Notes: generated by a model not told the origin, from the sequence alone. Positions 26,758 through 36,043 are shown, numbered from the stretch's first letter. The stretch is 64,000 nt of DNA from Acidobacteriota bacterium (GCA_025352795.1 JANXSF010000102.1:62001-126000); one strand, 5' to 3'. A program made the numbers and translations.

Positions 26758-27177
26758 TTAGTCTGATGACGGAATAACGAATTGGTTTCTCTTTGTTTCC
26801 TGAATTCGTATGTCTTGCAGTTTCGGGAATGCGACAGGCCACACCGCCAATAGTCGTTCCCGAATTACTTCACCCAAAACCTCTGTAGTGGCGATGCGAG
26901 TCTTGAATTCAGCAATGTCTTCATTGATGTAGCGGTGATCCAGATAACTGACAATTCGTTCATTCACAATGGTGTCCAACGCGGCTAAATCCACCACACG
27001 TCCAGTGGTCTGGTCCAGATTTCCGCGCACCACAATTTCAAGCCGATAGTTGTGACCATGGCCATGCGGATTGTTGCATTTGCCGAAAAGCGCCTGATTT
27101 TTGGCGTCACTGAACTCAGCAACGTGCAAACGATGCGCGGCACAAAAGTGATAGGCACGAGTCAGACCAATCTTCAT
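26758..27177 (-). CDS. 6-pyruvoyl-tetrahydropterin synthase, PTPS-II-like
   Basis: A 139-residue COG0720 enzyme. It contains HFCAAHRL (first zinc His) and [14 protein letters not shown], where the catalytic Cys is followed by five residues and HGH. This C-x5-HGH spacing is the eukaryote-like PTPS-II pattern rather than the QueD C-x3-HGH, although an HGH also occurs at x3 (CNNPHGH), so QueD activity is not excluded. LDHRYIN and IQETKRN complete the active site. It starts inside the stop of the upstream paralogue (ATGA). Either 6-pyruvoyl-tetrahydropterin or 6-carboxy-tetrahydropterin is the likely product. Confidence 0.86.
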   Translation of the reverse strand: MKIGLTRAYHFCAAHRLHVAEFSDAKNQALFGKCNNPHGHGHNYRLEIVVRGNLDQTTGRVVDLAALDTIVNERIVSYLDHRYINEDIAEFKTRIATTEVLGEVIRERLLAVWPVAFPKLQDIRIQETKRNQFVIPSSD

Positions 27178-27587
27178 TCGCCTCCGCGATACTCAACCGA
27201 TAAATCATCCGTCTCAAACAATTTCACCGATTTCAGTTTGCCTGGACCGTTAGCAAAGCGTGGTTCCAAACGTCTCCATATTTCAATGGCGATGTTTTCT
27301 GTGGTGGGAATAATTTTGTCGAACGGTGGCACCTCAAAGTTCAGATGACGATGATCCATGGGGTCCACTACTTCTTCATTCATGATGTCTTTTAAATCTT
27401 TAAGATCGTAAACCATGCCCGTTACGGGATCAGGGTTACCTGCCAGAGTGACTTCAAGGACGAAATTGTGGCCGTGACCTTTGGCATTGGCAGCAGGCCC
27501 GTAAAGGGAAAAGTTCTGTTCATCGCTCAAAGCCTGGTTACGACAAATATGGGATGCGGAAAACTCCGCGCGCCGGGTAATAAACAT
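27174..27587 (-). CDS. PTPS-family paralogue lacking the catalytic Cys
   Basis: This 137-residue COG0720 protein keeps zinc His residues (SASHICR and KGHGHNF) and MDHRHLN, but the position of the catalytic Cys reads GPAANAKGHGHN, with Ala in place of Cys. The Glu near the C-terminus (LFETDDLSVEY) is kept. Such proteins may have changed chemistry or act only in binding. The ATG at 27587 is preferred over a TTG at 27596. It is first in the operon with the Cys-containing paralogue and folE. Confidence 0.82.
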   Translation of the reverse strand: MFITRRAEFSASHICRNQALSDEQNFSLYGPAANAKGHGHNFVLEVTLAGNPDPVTGMVYDLKDLKDIMNEEVVDPMDHRHLNFEVPPFDKIIPTTENIAIEIWRRLEPRFANGPGKLKSVKLFETDDLSVEYRGGE

Positions 27588-27680
27588 ATGTTTCAATTCT
27601 TAGATGCGGCTCCTTGCCCGAAGGTGCGAAAATCAAGGTTACCTTAAATTATAGAGACAGGTAGGACAAGTTAACAAAGC

Positions 27681-28205
27681 ATGCCTTCATTTTCCGATAA
27701 ACTCTGGAACGGTTTAATGGCGATTCTACTCGCCGCCTTTGTTTGGGTGATTTACGATTCCTTCACTGAAAGACTGGTTGAAGTGGGCGACACTGGCCCA
27801 AACTTTTCCTTGACCACAGACACGGGCAAAAAAGTTACTCGTGACAACTTTGGTGGCAAGATTCTGGTTTTGAATTTTTGGGCCTCCTGGTGCCAGCCTT
27901 GCGTTGAAGAAATTCCATCCCTCAACGAATTGCAAAAACAGTTAGGGTCCAGTGGCCTGGTGGTTCTGGGGATTTCAGTCGACAAAAATAAAGAGAAATA
28001 TACTCAGTTCCGCAAGCGAGCTCGGCTGGTGTTTGAAACTGCCCTTGATTCCGAAGCTAACGTCAGTGCGTCCTATGGAACTTTCAAGTATCCGGAAACT
28101 TACATTATGGGCCCCGATGGCAAAGTCCTTGAAAAAATCATCAGCAATCGGAACTGGGTGAACGATCCTGTATTTGAACGGTTGAAAGGGATGTTGAAAC
28201 GATGA
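27681..28205 (+). CDS. membrane-anchored thioredoxin-like protein (TlpA/ResA type)
   Basis: The 174-residue protein has one N-terminal membrane segment (about 8-26, LWNGLMAILLAAFVWVIYD) and a periplasmic redoxin domain with WASWCQPC (C71, C74) and the cis-Pro in TFKYPETYIMGPDG. Proteins of this type reduce disulfides for cytochrome c maturation or related thiol exchange outside the inner membrane. It overlaps the FAD-linked oxidase gene by 4 bases and is divergent from the PTPS operon. Confidence 0.88.
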   Translation: MPSFSDKLWNGLMAILLAAFVWVIYDSFTERLVEVGDTGPNFSLTTDTGKKVTRDNFGGKILVLNFWASWCQPCVEEIPSLNELQKQLGSSGLVVLGISVDKNKEKYTQFRKRARLVFETALDSEANVSASYGTFKYPETYIMGPDGKVLEKIISNRNWVNDPVFERLKGMLKR

Positions 28206-29632
28206 TTCCGGTAAGTGCCGTTGATCAGATTCGGGCAGTGGTTGGACCTCAAAATCTACTTACATCGGATGAAGACCTGCGCTTGTACGAATATGATGGC
28301 GGCGTGGATAAGCACAAACCAGAAATGGTAGTGTTCCCAAGATCCACGGCGCACACTGCAGGCATTGTAAAAATAGCCAATAAGTTCAACTTGCCTTTTA
28401 TTGCGCGCGGTGCTGGCACAGGTTTAAGCGGCGGGGCGATTGCCAGGGAAGGTGGCATCATGATCAGCTTCGCCCGCATGAACCGCATCCTGGAAATTGA
28501 TCTGCTCAATGAACGGGCTGTGGTTGAACCAGGCGTGGTCAATTTGGACATCACCCTTGCCGTGCAAGCACAAAAATATTTCTATGCACCAGACCCCTCC
28601 AGTCAGCGGGCCTGCACCATCGGCGGCAATGTGGCGGAGAATGCCGGTGGTCCCCATACGCTGGCTTATGGAGTCACAACGAATCATGTTCTGGGTCTAG
28701 AAGTGGTGTTGCCAAATGGAGAGATTTACGAAACCGGCGGCAAGGAAATTGATCAACCTGGCTACGACCTGGTAGGCCTTCTCACTGGTTCAGAAGGAAC
28801 CATGGGGCTGGTTACCAGGATCACAATTCGCCTGATGCGTGCGCCAGAGATGGTGAAAACCATGCTGGCCATATACGATTCCCCAGAAGACGCTGGCAAC
28901 ACAGTCGCCGAAATGACTTCCCGCGGCATCCTTCCAGTGGCTGTGGAAATGATGGACGGCGTAATGCTGCGTATGGTGGAAGAAGCCACTCACGCGGGCT
29001 ATCCACTGGATGCCGCTGCCGTGCTGCTCATTGAGTTTGAAGGGTTGACGGAAGCCGTAGAAGAGCAAATTGAACAGGTGCGTGAAGTTTGCCTGGCTAC
29101 CAAGGCCCGTGAAGTTCGCATTGCCAAAACAGCCGAGGAACGTGATCTTCTTTGGAAAGGTCGCAAGAACGCGTTTGGTGCCGTGGGCCGTGTTAGTCCT
29201 TTCTACTATGTGCAAGATGGCGTTGTCCCGCGAGGCCAAATCGCGCCGACTCTGCGTGAAATATTGAAGATTTCAAAGCTGTACGACCTCACAATTTGCA
29301 ACATCTTTCATGCAGGCGATGGCAACATGCACCCCATTATTCTGTTTGATGCCCGCAAGCCCGGCGAATTGGAACGAGCCCAAAAGGCTGGCGAAGATAT
29401 TTTGAAATTCTGCATTAAAGTTGGCGGATCCATTACCGGCGAACATGGCGTTGGCATGGAGAAGAACGAATTGATGTCTATGCTGTTCACTGAAGACTCA
29501 TTGGGCATGATCCGCAGCATCAAGCAATTATTCGACCCAACGTGTCGCTTAAACCCAGGCAAAGTGTTGCCACTGGGAAAAGGCTGCATGGAAATTCGTC
29601 AACAGCCCCTGACTTCCGCCAACATGTTGTAG
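28202..29632 (+). CDS. glcD: FAD-linked oxidase, glycolate oxidase subunit GlcD-like
   Basis: The 476-residue flavoprotein has a VAO/PCMH FAD domain (about 40-220; RGAGTGLSGGAI, PSSQRACTIGGNVAENAGGPH, GSEGTMGLVTRIT) and a C-terminal substrate domain with IFHAGDGNMHP and GGSITGEHGVGMEKNELM. This matches GlcD-type 2-hydroxyacid oxidases (glycolate or D-lactate). No GlcE or GlcF homologue follows, so the protein may act alone like a D-lactate dehydrogenase. Confidence 0.9.
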   Translation: MIPVSAVDQIRAVVGPQNLLTSDEDLRLYEYDGGVDKHKPEMVVFPRSTAHTAGIVKIANKFNLPFIARGAGTGLSGGAIAREGGIMISFARMNRILEIDLLNERAVVEPGVVNLDITLAVQAQKYFYAPDPSSQRACTIGGNVAENAGGPHTLAYGVTTNHVLGLEVVLPNGEIYETGGKEIDQPGYDLVGLLTGSEGTMGLVTRITIRLMRAPEMVKTMLAIYDSPEDAGNTVAEMTSRGILPVAVEMMDGVMLRMVEEATHAGYPLDAAAVLLIEFEGLTEAVEEQIEQVREVCLATKAREVRIAKTAEERDLLWKGRKNAFGAVGRVSPFYYVQDGVVPRGQIAPTLREILKISKLYDLTICNIFHAGDGNMHPIILFDARKPGELERAQKAGEDILKFCIKVGGSITGEHGVGMEKNELMSMLFTEDSLGMIRSIKQLFDPTCRLNPGKVLPLGKGCMEIRQQPLTSANML

Positions 29633-29665
29633 ATGTAAAACGGAAAGACGAATACACTAAAGGTG

Positions 29666-30877
29666 ATGCTGCGCGCAATTACCCTACTCGCCTTTTGGTT
29701 CTGGCAACAAGACCCACAACAGGAAGGGATCAAAGCGTTGGAAGCGCAAAATTACACCCAAGCTGCTGAGCAGTTTCGTAAAGCCACCGGGCAGTTCCCC
29801 AAAGAGTACCCACCGCATTTTCACCTTGCGCTAGCTTTAAGCCTTCTTAATCAGGATTCCGAAGCTATCGACGAATATCGCAAGGTGTTGGAACTGGATC
29901 CCACTATCTATGAAGCGCAACTGAATCTTGGAATATTATTACTTCGTCAAAAACGACCTGCAGAAGCAGCGCTGCCATTGAAATCCGCAGTCGACAAAAA
30001 GCCGAAGGAGTTCCGGCCTAACTTCTTTTTAGGTGAAGCGCTATTTGCATCCGATGATCCAGCCGCAGCCGTTGCATTTCAAAAGGCCCTGGAAGCCGAT
30101 CCGAAGTCTGCCGCTGCCGCCGCCGGGTTGGCACGTACCTTGTCCAAAGCCGGTAAGTTGTCGGAAGCCGCCCCGCTGTATCACAAGGCTGCGGAGTTGG
30201 ACCCGGCATTTCAGGATCTTTTGCTGGAGCTTGCCGATCTCCACGAAAAAGCCCAACAACCGGAAGAGGCTATTGCCATTTACCGCAAGTTCCCCCAGTT
30301 GCCCGGTGTCAGTGAGCGAATGGGTGCCCTGCTGTTAGTAAAAGGCTCGCCCGATGAAGCGGTTCCGCTGCTGGAAGCCGCAGTTAAGGCATCACCCACT
30401 CCTGCAAATCAACTCGCCTTGGCCACCGCTTACATACGAACCAAGGAAAATGCAAAAGCCCTGCCGCTACTCACTGCCGCAGTCAATGCTGAACCAAGGA
30501 ACTGGCAATTGATCATGACACTAGGCCGACTTCTACGGGATATGAAGCAGTACCCCAGCGCGGCCAATGTATTTGCAAGAGCCAGCCAGTTGCAGCCTCA
30601 GCAAAAAGAATCCTGGAGCGAACTGGGCGGAATGTTGTTTGTGGCTGAAAATTATCCGCAGGCTTTAGCTGCTTTTGATAAGTTAATTGAATTGGGCGAA
30701 CCCTCCACCGGAGTATATTATTTCCGGGCCATTACTCTGGATCACATGCATCAGTACAAATTAGCGCTGCCTGCCTATGAAAAGTTCCTTTCCCTGAGTC
30801 AGAATAAGAGTCCAGAGGAAGAGTTTAAATCCCGCCAAAGGATTAAAGTGATTCAAAAGGAGATCGCAAAGCATTGA
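29666..30877 (+). CDS. tetratricopeptide repeat protein
   Basis: After a short hydrophobic N-terminus (LRAITLLAFWFWQQ), about nine TPR units fill residues 15-400 (for example YTQAAEQFRKATGQFPKEYP and YPQALAAFDKLIELGEPSTG). The protein is exported or membrane-tethered and probably scaffolds others. I use the ATG at 29666. A GTG directly before it (29663) is an alternative. It is followed by two small secreted genes with 4-base overlaps, so the three form an operon. Confidence 0.85.
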   Translation: MLRAITLLAFWFWQQDPQQEGIKALEAQNYTQAAEQFRKATGQFPKEYPPHFHLALALSLLNQDSEAIDEYRKVLELDPTIYEAQLNLGILLLRQKRPAEAALPLKSAVDKKPKEFRPNFFLGEALFASDDPAAAVAFQKALEADPKSAAAAAGLARTLSKAGKLSEAAPLYHKAAELDPAFQDLLLELADLHEKAQQPEEAIAIYRKFPQLPGVSERMGALLLVKGSPDEAVPLLEAAVKASPTPANQLALATAYIRTKENAKALPLLTAAVNAEPRNWQLIMTLGRLLRDMKQYPSAANVFARASQLQPQQKESWSELGGMLFVAENYPQALAAFDKLIELGEPSTGVYYFRAITLDHMHQYKLALPAYEKFLSLSQNKSPEEEFKSRQRIKVIQKEIAKH

Positions 30878-31302
30878 GGCTCGCTCTCATAATTTTCGTC
30901 GTGACGATGGCAGCTCCCTTATGGGCTGACTTGGCGGCCATCAAAGCGGAACCCTCTGCCGACAAACGTGCGAGCAGGGCTTTAGACTATGCCGGTCAAA
31001 CACTGAATTCAATCCGTGAACATTTTTCGCAATTGAGCCTGACTCAGTTGACTCAAGAGCTGGAGGAGTTCCGTGAAGCTATGGATCTAACGGTGGATTC
31101 ACTCGCTGCCACTGGCAAAAATCCTGCAAAAAATCCCAAAGAGTTTAAGAAAACAGAGTTGACCCTGCGCATCTACATGCGCAAATTAAAAACACTGGAA
31201 CATGATTTAAATATTGAAGAACGCCCTTTGCTTGCCCCCGTGCTCCATCGCATAGAGCAGATTCAAGATGACCTGGTTCAAGGTATTATGAGGAAGAAAT
31301 GA
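30874..31302 (+). CDS. small secreted helical protein (142 aa)
   Basis: It starts with TTG inside the TPR stop (TTGA) and has a signal peptide ending near LWADLA. The mature part is mostly helical (SQLSLTQLTQELEEFREAMD). No family is recognised. Tight coupling with the TPR gene and the 211-aa gene suggests one envelope complex, which is inference. Confidence 0.7.
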   Translation: MRLALIIFVVTMAAPLWADLAAIKAEPSADKRASRALDYAGQTLNSIREHFSQLSLTQLTQELEEFREAMDLTVDSLAATGKNPAKNPKEFKKTELTLRIYMRKLKTLEHDLNIEERPLLAPVLHRIEQIQDDLVQGIMRKK

Positions 31303-31934
31303 TCTACCGATTGCTTGCCTTATTCGCACTCGCCTCAACATTGGCCTTTGGGGAAAGGGACTTTCTAACCGCTGATGAATCCGATCAAATTCGCGAATCG
31401 CAGGAACCAAACGAGCGGCTAAAGCTCTACCTTAAATTCGGACGCATTCGTATAGATATGATCAAGCAGGCTATCGCGAAAGAAAAGTCCGGGCGCTCCG
31501 GTTTGATCCACGACACTCTGGAAGACTACACGAATATTATTGAAGCAATTGATAAGGTGGCCGAAGACGCGTTGAAGCGCAAAGTAGACATCGTCGAAGG
31601 CATGGTAGTGGTGGCTAAAGCCGAAAAGGAAATGTCCGCAGCACTGAAGAAGATTTTGGATTCCACTCCCAAAGACCTTCCTCGCTATGAATTCGCGCTA
31701 ACGATTGCCATTGATACCACCAACGATTCCATTGAACTTTCGCAGACTGACATTAAAGATCGCACTCGAGACGTGGAACTAGCCGCTGCCAAGCAACGCA
31801 AAGATCGCGATTCGCTGCTGTCTACTAAAGAGATAGAAGAAAAAAAGGTGGAAGAAAAGAAAGAAGCTACAACCAAGAAGAAAGCGCCTAGCCTTCGTCG
31901 CAAAGGCGAAGTTGTGCCAGACGAAAAGAAGTAG
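31299..31934 (+). CDS. secreted helical protein with Lys/Glu-rich tail (211 aa)
   Basis: A signal peptide (MIYRLLALFALASTLAFG) precedes a helical region (about 25-165) and a highly charged tail rich in K and E (IEEKKVEEKKEATTKKK, residues about 180-197). It starts in the ATGA overlap of the preceding gene. No domain is recognised. Such pairs of small coiled secreted proteins are common in acidobacterial genomes. Confidence 0.72.
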   Translation: MIYRLLALFALASTLAFGERDFLTADESDQIRESQEPNERLKLYLKFGRIRIDMIKQAIAKEKSGRSGLIHDTLEDYTNIIEAIDKVAEDALKRKVDIVEGMVVVAKAEKEMSAALKKILDSTPKDLPRYEFALTIAIDTTNDSIELSQTDIKDRTRDVELAAAKQRKDRDSLLSTKEIEEKKVEEKKEATTKKKAPSLRRKGEVVPDEKK

Positions 31935-33110
31935 TCAGCGCTTCTCTACTTCCGTTCCCCGATTCAGAATCTCTAAATATTTGTTGTAGACAAAAATACG
32001 ACGTCTCATCTTACCCGTCGTCTCTTTCAAAATACCCAGTTTCTGCAGATGCCCAATCGATTTGGCCACAGTGGGTTCGGAAAGTTCCATCTTCCCGGCA
32101 ATGGTTGGAATGGACACAATCGGATTCCGTTGCATGTATTGATACACCAGCATTGCCGAAGCCGCTGGCCGTCTTAGCCCCTCAATCACCTTCTTGTCCT
32201 GGGCAAATAGCGTTAGAATCTGGTGAGCCATCAGCGCCGAATCATCCGCGGTCTGCCGCACCCCTTCCAGGAAAAACTCACCCCACATCTCCCAATCGCC
32301 AGTTTGCCGAACATTTTCCAGTAGTTCGTAATAGGTAGACCGATGCTGCTTGAAGTAGAGGCTCATATACAGAATCGGTTCCCGCAAAACTTTGTTGGCG
32401 CAAAGCAACAGAGGAATCAATACGCGGCCAATGCGTCCGTTGCCGTCAAGAAACGGATGGATGGTCTCAAACTGCAGAGGGATCATGGCGATTTTCAACA
32501 GCAAGGGCAAATCGGGTTGATCGTTGTGAATAAAGAGTTCCAGAGCCCCCATCAACTCCATCACTTTTTCTGGCGGTGGAGGCACAAATAAAGCGTTACC
32601 GGGACGCGTCCCCCCAATCCAGTTTTGACTACGCCGAAATTCGCCTGGTTGCTTCTCGCTTCCTCGCCCCTTCGATAGCAAAATCGCGTGCATTTCACAG
32701 ATCAGCCGAAGAGACAAAGGAAATTCGTCATGCATCCTGGTCAACCCGTGATTCATAGAGGCAACGTAGTTGGAAACCTCCGTCACATCCCGCAAAAGAG
32801 CTCCGGGAATGTCTTCATGCTCATACATCAGCAGTTCTGAAATTGAAGATTGCGTTCCTTCAATCTGAGAAGAAAGTAACGCTTCTTTACGTACATAGAA
32901 GTACAGGAACAGCCCCAAATCCGGTAGCAGATTCGTCAATCCGTCCAACCGCCCCACTGCCTGATTGGCCACATCCAACAGCGAATGCATTCCGACGGTA
33001 GAAATTTGCGGAGTTGGCGGGAGCGGCTTCGGAATGTATGACCGTACCTTCTCACCACCAAAAGAAGTGATCAGATAGCTGCCTTCTGTGTCGAACGGTC
33101 GAGTTGCCAA
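31935..33110 (-). CDS. Fic/DOC family protein with C-terminal winged helix
   Basis: The 391-residue protein has the Fic core HPFLDGNGRIGR at 218-229. The catalytic His and the Mg/phosphate-binding loop are intact. The N-terminal segment has the inhibitory SSQIEG (80-85), the class II pattern whose Glu blocks ATP binding. The C-terminal 320-385 region resembles a winged helix (NPIVSIPTIAGKMELSEPTVAKSIGHLQKLG). Fic enzymes AMPylate protein hydroxyls; the target is unknown. It starts with TTG, and upstream codons reach a stop within four codons. Repeats in 33114-33232 suggest self-regulation by the winged helix. Confidence 0.88.
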   Translation of the reverse strand: MATRPFDTEGSYLITSFGGEKVRSYIPKPLPPTPQISTVGMHSLLDVANQAVGRLDGLTNLLPDLGLFLYFYVRKEALLSSQIEGTQSSISELLMYEHEDIPGALLRDVTEVSNYVASMNHGLTRMHDEFPLSLRLICEMHAILLSKGRGSEKQPGEFRRSQNWIGGTRPGNALFVPPPPEKVMELMGALELFIHNDQPDLPLLLKIAMIPLQFETIHPFLDGNGRIGRVLIPLLLCANKVLREPILYMSLYFKQHRSTYYELLENVRQTGDWEMWGEFFLEGVRQTADDSALMAHQILTLFAQDKKVIEGLRRPAASAMLVYQYMQRNPIVSIPTIAGKMELSEPTVAKSIGHLQKLGILKETTGKMRRRIFVYNKYLEILNRGTEVEKR

Positions 33111-33113
33111 GAC

Positions 33114-33232
33114 GGATAATTATCCTTTCCTTACCAAACTCCTTCTAACCAAAAAATCAGATTTCTTATCTTTTACAACATCTTACAAAGATATTTATCC
33201 TTTCCTTACGGATTCCTTAAGCAAAGGATAAT
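33114..33232. promoter_or_regulatory. operator-like repeat cluster upstream of fic
   Basis: A perfect 12-bp palindrome, GGATAATTATCC, lies at 33114-33125, directly before the fic TTG. TTATCCTTTCCTTAC is repeated exactly at 33120-33134 and 33195-33209 (75 bases apart), with a degenerate copy at 33166-33176, and GGATAAT occurs again at 33226-33232. The palindrome overlaps a -10-like GATAAT on the minus strand. Binding by the Fic winged helix is inferred. Confidence 0.5.
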
Positions 33233-33237
33233 GCAAA

Positions 33238-33263
33238 AAAGCTCTCCTATGAAGAAGAGCTTT
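33238..33263 (-). terminator. intrinsic terminator of the recO-glyQS-ppdK operon
   Basis: On the minus strand AAAGCTCT (33263-33256) and AGAGCTTT (33245-33238) pair as an 8-bp stem, followed by a T-rich run (33240-33235). It lies 26-50 bases after the ppdK stop at 33289. It ends the leftward operon and separates it from fic. Confidence 0.7.
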
Positions 33264-33288
33264 CTTAATAACCGAACTTTACAGCCGT

Positions 33289-36012
33289 CTAAGCCGTGCG
33301 GTTTGCCTCACCTTTCAGGCCGACCAATGCCGCTTGAGCTGCCGCTAAACGTGCAATCGGTACCCGATATGGAGAGCAACTGACGTAATCCATACCAATG
33401 CGATAGCAGAATTCGACACTGGACGGTTCCCCACCATGCTCACCGCAAATGCCGACTTCCAGATCAGGCTTAGTGCTGCGGCCCAACTTCACCGCCATTT
33501 CCACCAACTTGCCCACACCACCTTGATCCAGCACACCGAACGGATCAGCCGCAAAGATTTTCAAGTTCTCATATTCTTTCGAGAACTTCGTATAATCGTC
33601 ACGCGAAAGACCCATTGTGGTCTGCGTCAAATCGTTGGTGCCAAAGCTGAAGAAGTCAGCCTCAGTTGCAATTTCATCCGCCGTAATTGCAGCACGGGGG
33701 ATTTCGATCATCGTGCCGATCATGTAATGCTGATCCTTAAGACCGGCCTTGCCCAGAACTTCCTCAGCAATAGCCTTCACAATGGCCTTCTGGTGTGCCA
33801 GCTCTTTCACCGAACCCACCAGCGGAATCATAACTTCTGGAATCACCTTGACGCCCTTCTTGGCCACTTGTGCCACAGCTTCAAAGATTGCCCGAGCCTG
33901 CATTTCTGTGATCTCAGGATAGGTGATGCCCAAACGACAACCACGATGACCCAGCATGGGATTGAATTCATGCAGATCTTCTACACGCTTCAAAAGATCG
34001 GGCAGTTTCTTCTTCAATTCGCCCACAGCACAACCATAGCTGGCCGCCATGTCTTTCTTTTCTTTGGCAGTAGCGTATGGAAGTTTAGTGACATCCACCA
34101 TCAGGTGTTCGCGCTTAGGCAGGAACTCATGCAGTGGCGGATCAAGAGTACGGATCACTACAGGGAACCCGTCCATTGCCTTGAACAGACCGGCAAAGTC
34201 CGAACGCTGCATGGTAAGCAGTTTCTGTAAACACTTTTTACGATCCTTCACGTTTTCCGCCAGAATCATAGCCACAACGTGGGGCAAACGATCTTCAGCG
34301 AAGAACATATGTTCCGTACGGCACAGCCCGATTCCTTCAGCACCGAACTTCCGGGCCACCTTGGCATCGTGCGGAATATCGGCATTGGCTCGGACCCCGA
34401 ACTTGCCACGGAATTCATCGGCCCAACTCATGAACTCGGCAAACTCACCGCGAGTCGGATCGGCTTCATTGGTCTTGGCCTGTCCCAAATAAACGTTGCC
34501 GGTTGTCCCGTCAATTGAAATCCAATCGCCTTCTTTAACAGTCGAACCGGCACAAGTGAATAGCTTCTTGTGTTCGTCGATGCGAATTTCGCCAGCACCC
34601 ACAATGCAAGGTCGGCCCATCCCGCGTGCGACCACCGCAGCGTGGGAGGACTTGCCACCAATGGCCGTCAAAATACCTTTGGCAGCATCCATCCCGGCAA
34701 TATCGTTTGGTGTGGTTTCTTTACGAACCAGAATCACCGGTGACTTCGCCGAGGCGGCAACCACATCTTCAGCCGAGAAATAACAGCGACCCACAGCAGC
34801 GCCTGGTGATGCAGCAATCCCAGTGGAAAGCATTTTCAGCGTTTTCAGAGATGCCGCATCAAACACCGGATGCAGCAGTTGATCGAGCTGCGCTGGAGCT
34901 ACGCGCATAATCGCTTCCTGCTTGGTGATCAAGCCTTCCTTGGCCATTTCCACAGCCAAACGAAGTGCTGCCGGACCGGTACGTTTCCCGTTACGGGTTT
35001 GCAGCATGTACAGCGTGTTGTCTTCCACCGTGAACTCAAAATCCTGCATGTCACGATAATGCTTTTCCAGGCTGTTGGTGATTTCACGCAACTGCTTATA
35101 GACAGCAGGCATCGCCTTATTCAGTTCGGCAATGGGACTTGGCGTGCGGATACCCGCTACTACGTCTTCGCCCTGAGCATTGATCAAAAATTCGCCGTAG
35201 AATACATTTTCACCAGTGGCCGGATCGCGAGTGAAGCCCACGCCAGTAGCCGATGTTTCGCCTAAGTTTCCGAACACCATCGCCTGAACATTGGCCGCTG
35301 TGCCGATTTCGTCGGGGATCTTTTCCATCTTGCGATAGTAAGCTGCCTTGTCGTTCCACCAGGATCTGAACACAGCATCGCGGGACATCTTCAACTGCAC
35401 ATGCGGATCCTGCGGAAATTCCTTACCTGTCTCTTTCTTTACCAGCTTCTTGTAATCTTCAATGATCAAGGCCAGATCTTCAGCATTCAGATCTGTGTCC
35501 AACTTAACTTTTCGCTTGGCCTTCATGGCGTCGAAAATGTGGTTGAACTTTTCCATGTGAATGTCCAACGCAACTTCGCCGAACATCTGCAAAAAGCGCC
35601 GGTAACAATCGTTGGCAAAGCGCGGATTGTTGGACTTTGCCGACAGCACTTTCACCGTGACGTCATTCATGCCCAGGTTTAAAATGGTGTTCATCATGCC
35701 GGGCATAGAGAACTTTGCACCGCTTCGAACGCTCAGCAGCAGCGGGTCAGTAGCACTGCCCAGCTTCTTGCCAGTGCGCTCTTCTAAGGTGCGCAACGCC
35801 ACTTCCATCTGGTCTTCAATTTCCTGAGGAACCTTGTTTCCATTCTCGAAGTAAATGGTGCAAACTTCGGTGGAAACGGTAAAACCTGGAGGCAAAGGGA
35901 TGCCGGCCAGGCTCATTTCAGCCAGCCCTGCACCCTTTCCGCCTAGGATCTCTTTCATGGAACCATTGCCGTCGGCGGTACCTGCGCCCCAGCTAAATAC
36001 TTGTTTCTTCAT
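33289..36012 (-). CDS. ppdK: pyruvate, phosphate dikinase
   Basis: The 907-residue enzyme interconverts pyruvate, ATP and phosphate with PEP, AMP and PPi. The ATP-grasp start reads EILGGKGAGLAEMSLAGIPLPPGFTVSTE, the phospho-His segment is GGKSSHAAVVARGMGRPCIVG, and the C-terminal PEP-binding barrel carries CGEHGGEPSSVEF with the catalytic Cys. AGGAGAG precedes the ATG. It is 31 bases after glyS and last in the operon. A PPDK next to glycyl-tRNA synthetase genes is common in this phylum by my recollection. Confidence 0.96.
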   Translation of the reverse strand: MKKQVFSWGAGTADGNGSMKEILGGKGAGLAEMSLAGIPLPPGFTVSTEVCTIYFENGNKVPQEIEDQMEVALRTLEERTGKKLGSATDPLLLSVRSGAKFSMPGMMNTILNLGMNDVTVKVLSAKSNNPRFANDCYRRFLQMFGEVALDIHMEKFNHIFDAMKAKRKVKLDTDLNAEDLALIIEDYKKLVKKETGKEFPQDPHVQLKMSRDAVFRSWWNDKAAYYRKMEKIPDEIGTAANVQAMVFGNLGETSATGVGFTRDPATGENVFYGEFLINAQGEDVVAGIRTPSPIAELNKAMPAVYKQLREITNSLEKHYRDMQDFEFTVEDNTLYMLQTRNGKRTGPAALRLAVEMAKEGLITKQEAIMRVAPAQLDQLLHPVFDAASLKTLKMLSTGIAASPGAAVGRCYFSAEDVVAASAKSPVILVRKETTPNDIAGMDAAKGILTAIGGKSSHAAVVARGMGRPCIVGAGEIRIDEHKKLFTCAGSTVKEGDWISIDGTTGNVYLGQAKTNEADPTRGEFAEFMSWADEFRGKFGVRANADIPHDAKVARKFGAEGIGLCRTEHMFFAEDRLPHVVAMILAENVKDRKKCLQKLLTMQRSDFAGLFKAMDGFPVVIRTLDPPLHEFLPKREHLMVDVTKLPYATAKEKKDMAASYGCAVGELKKKLPDLLKRVEDLHEFNPMLGHRGCRLGITYPEITEMQARAIFEAVAQVAKKGVKVIPEVMIPLVGSVKELAHQKAIVKAIAEEVLGKAGLKDQHYMIGTMIEIPRAAITADEIATEADFFSFGTNDLTQTTMGLSRDDYTKFSKEYENLKIFAADPFGVLDQGGVGKLVEMAVKLGRSTKPDLEVGICGEHGGEPSSVEFCYRIGMDYVSCSPYRVPIARLAAAQAALVGLKGEANRTA

Positions 36013-36043
36013 CCAGCATCTCTCCTGTGAGGTTAAGAAAAAA

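Noticed and set aside
31935-33232. Fic/antitoxin (FicTA or Doc/Phd) module
   Set aside because: The inhibitory motif is inside the Fic protein (class II) and no small antitoxin gene lies beside it.
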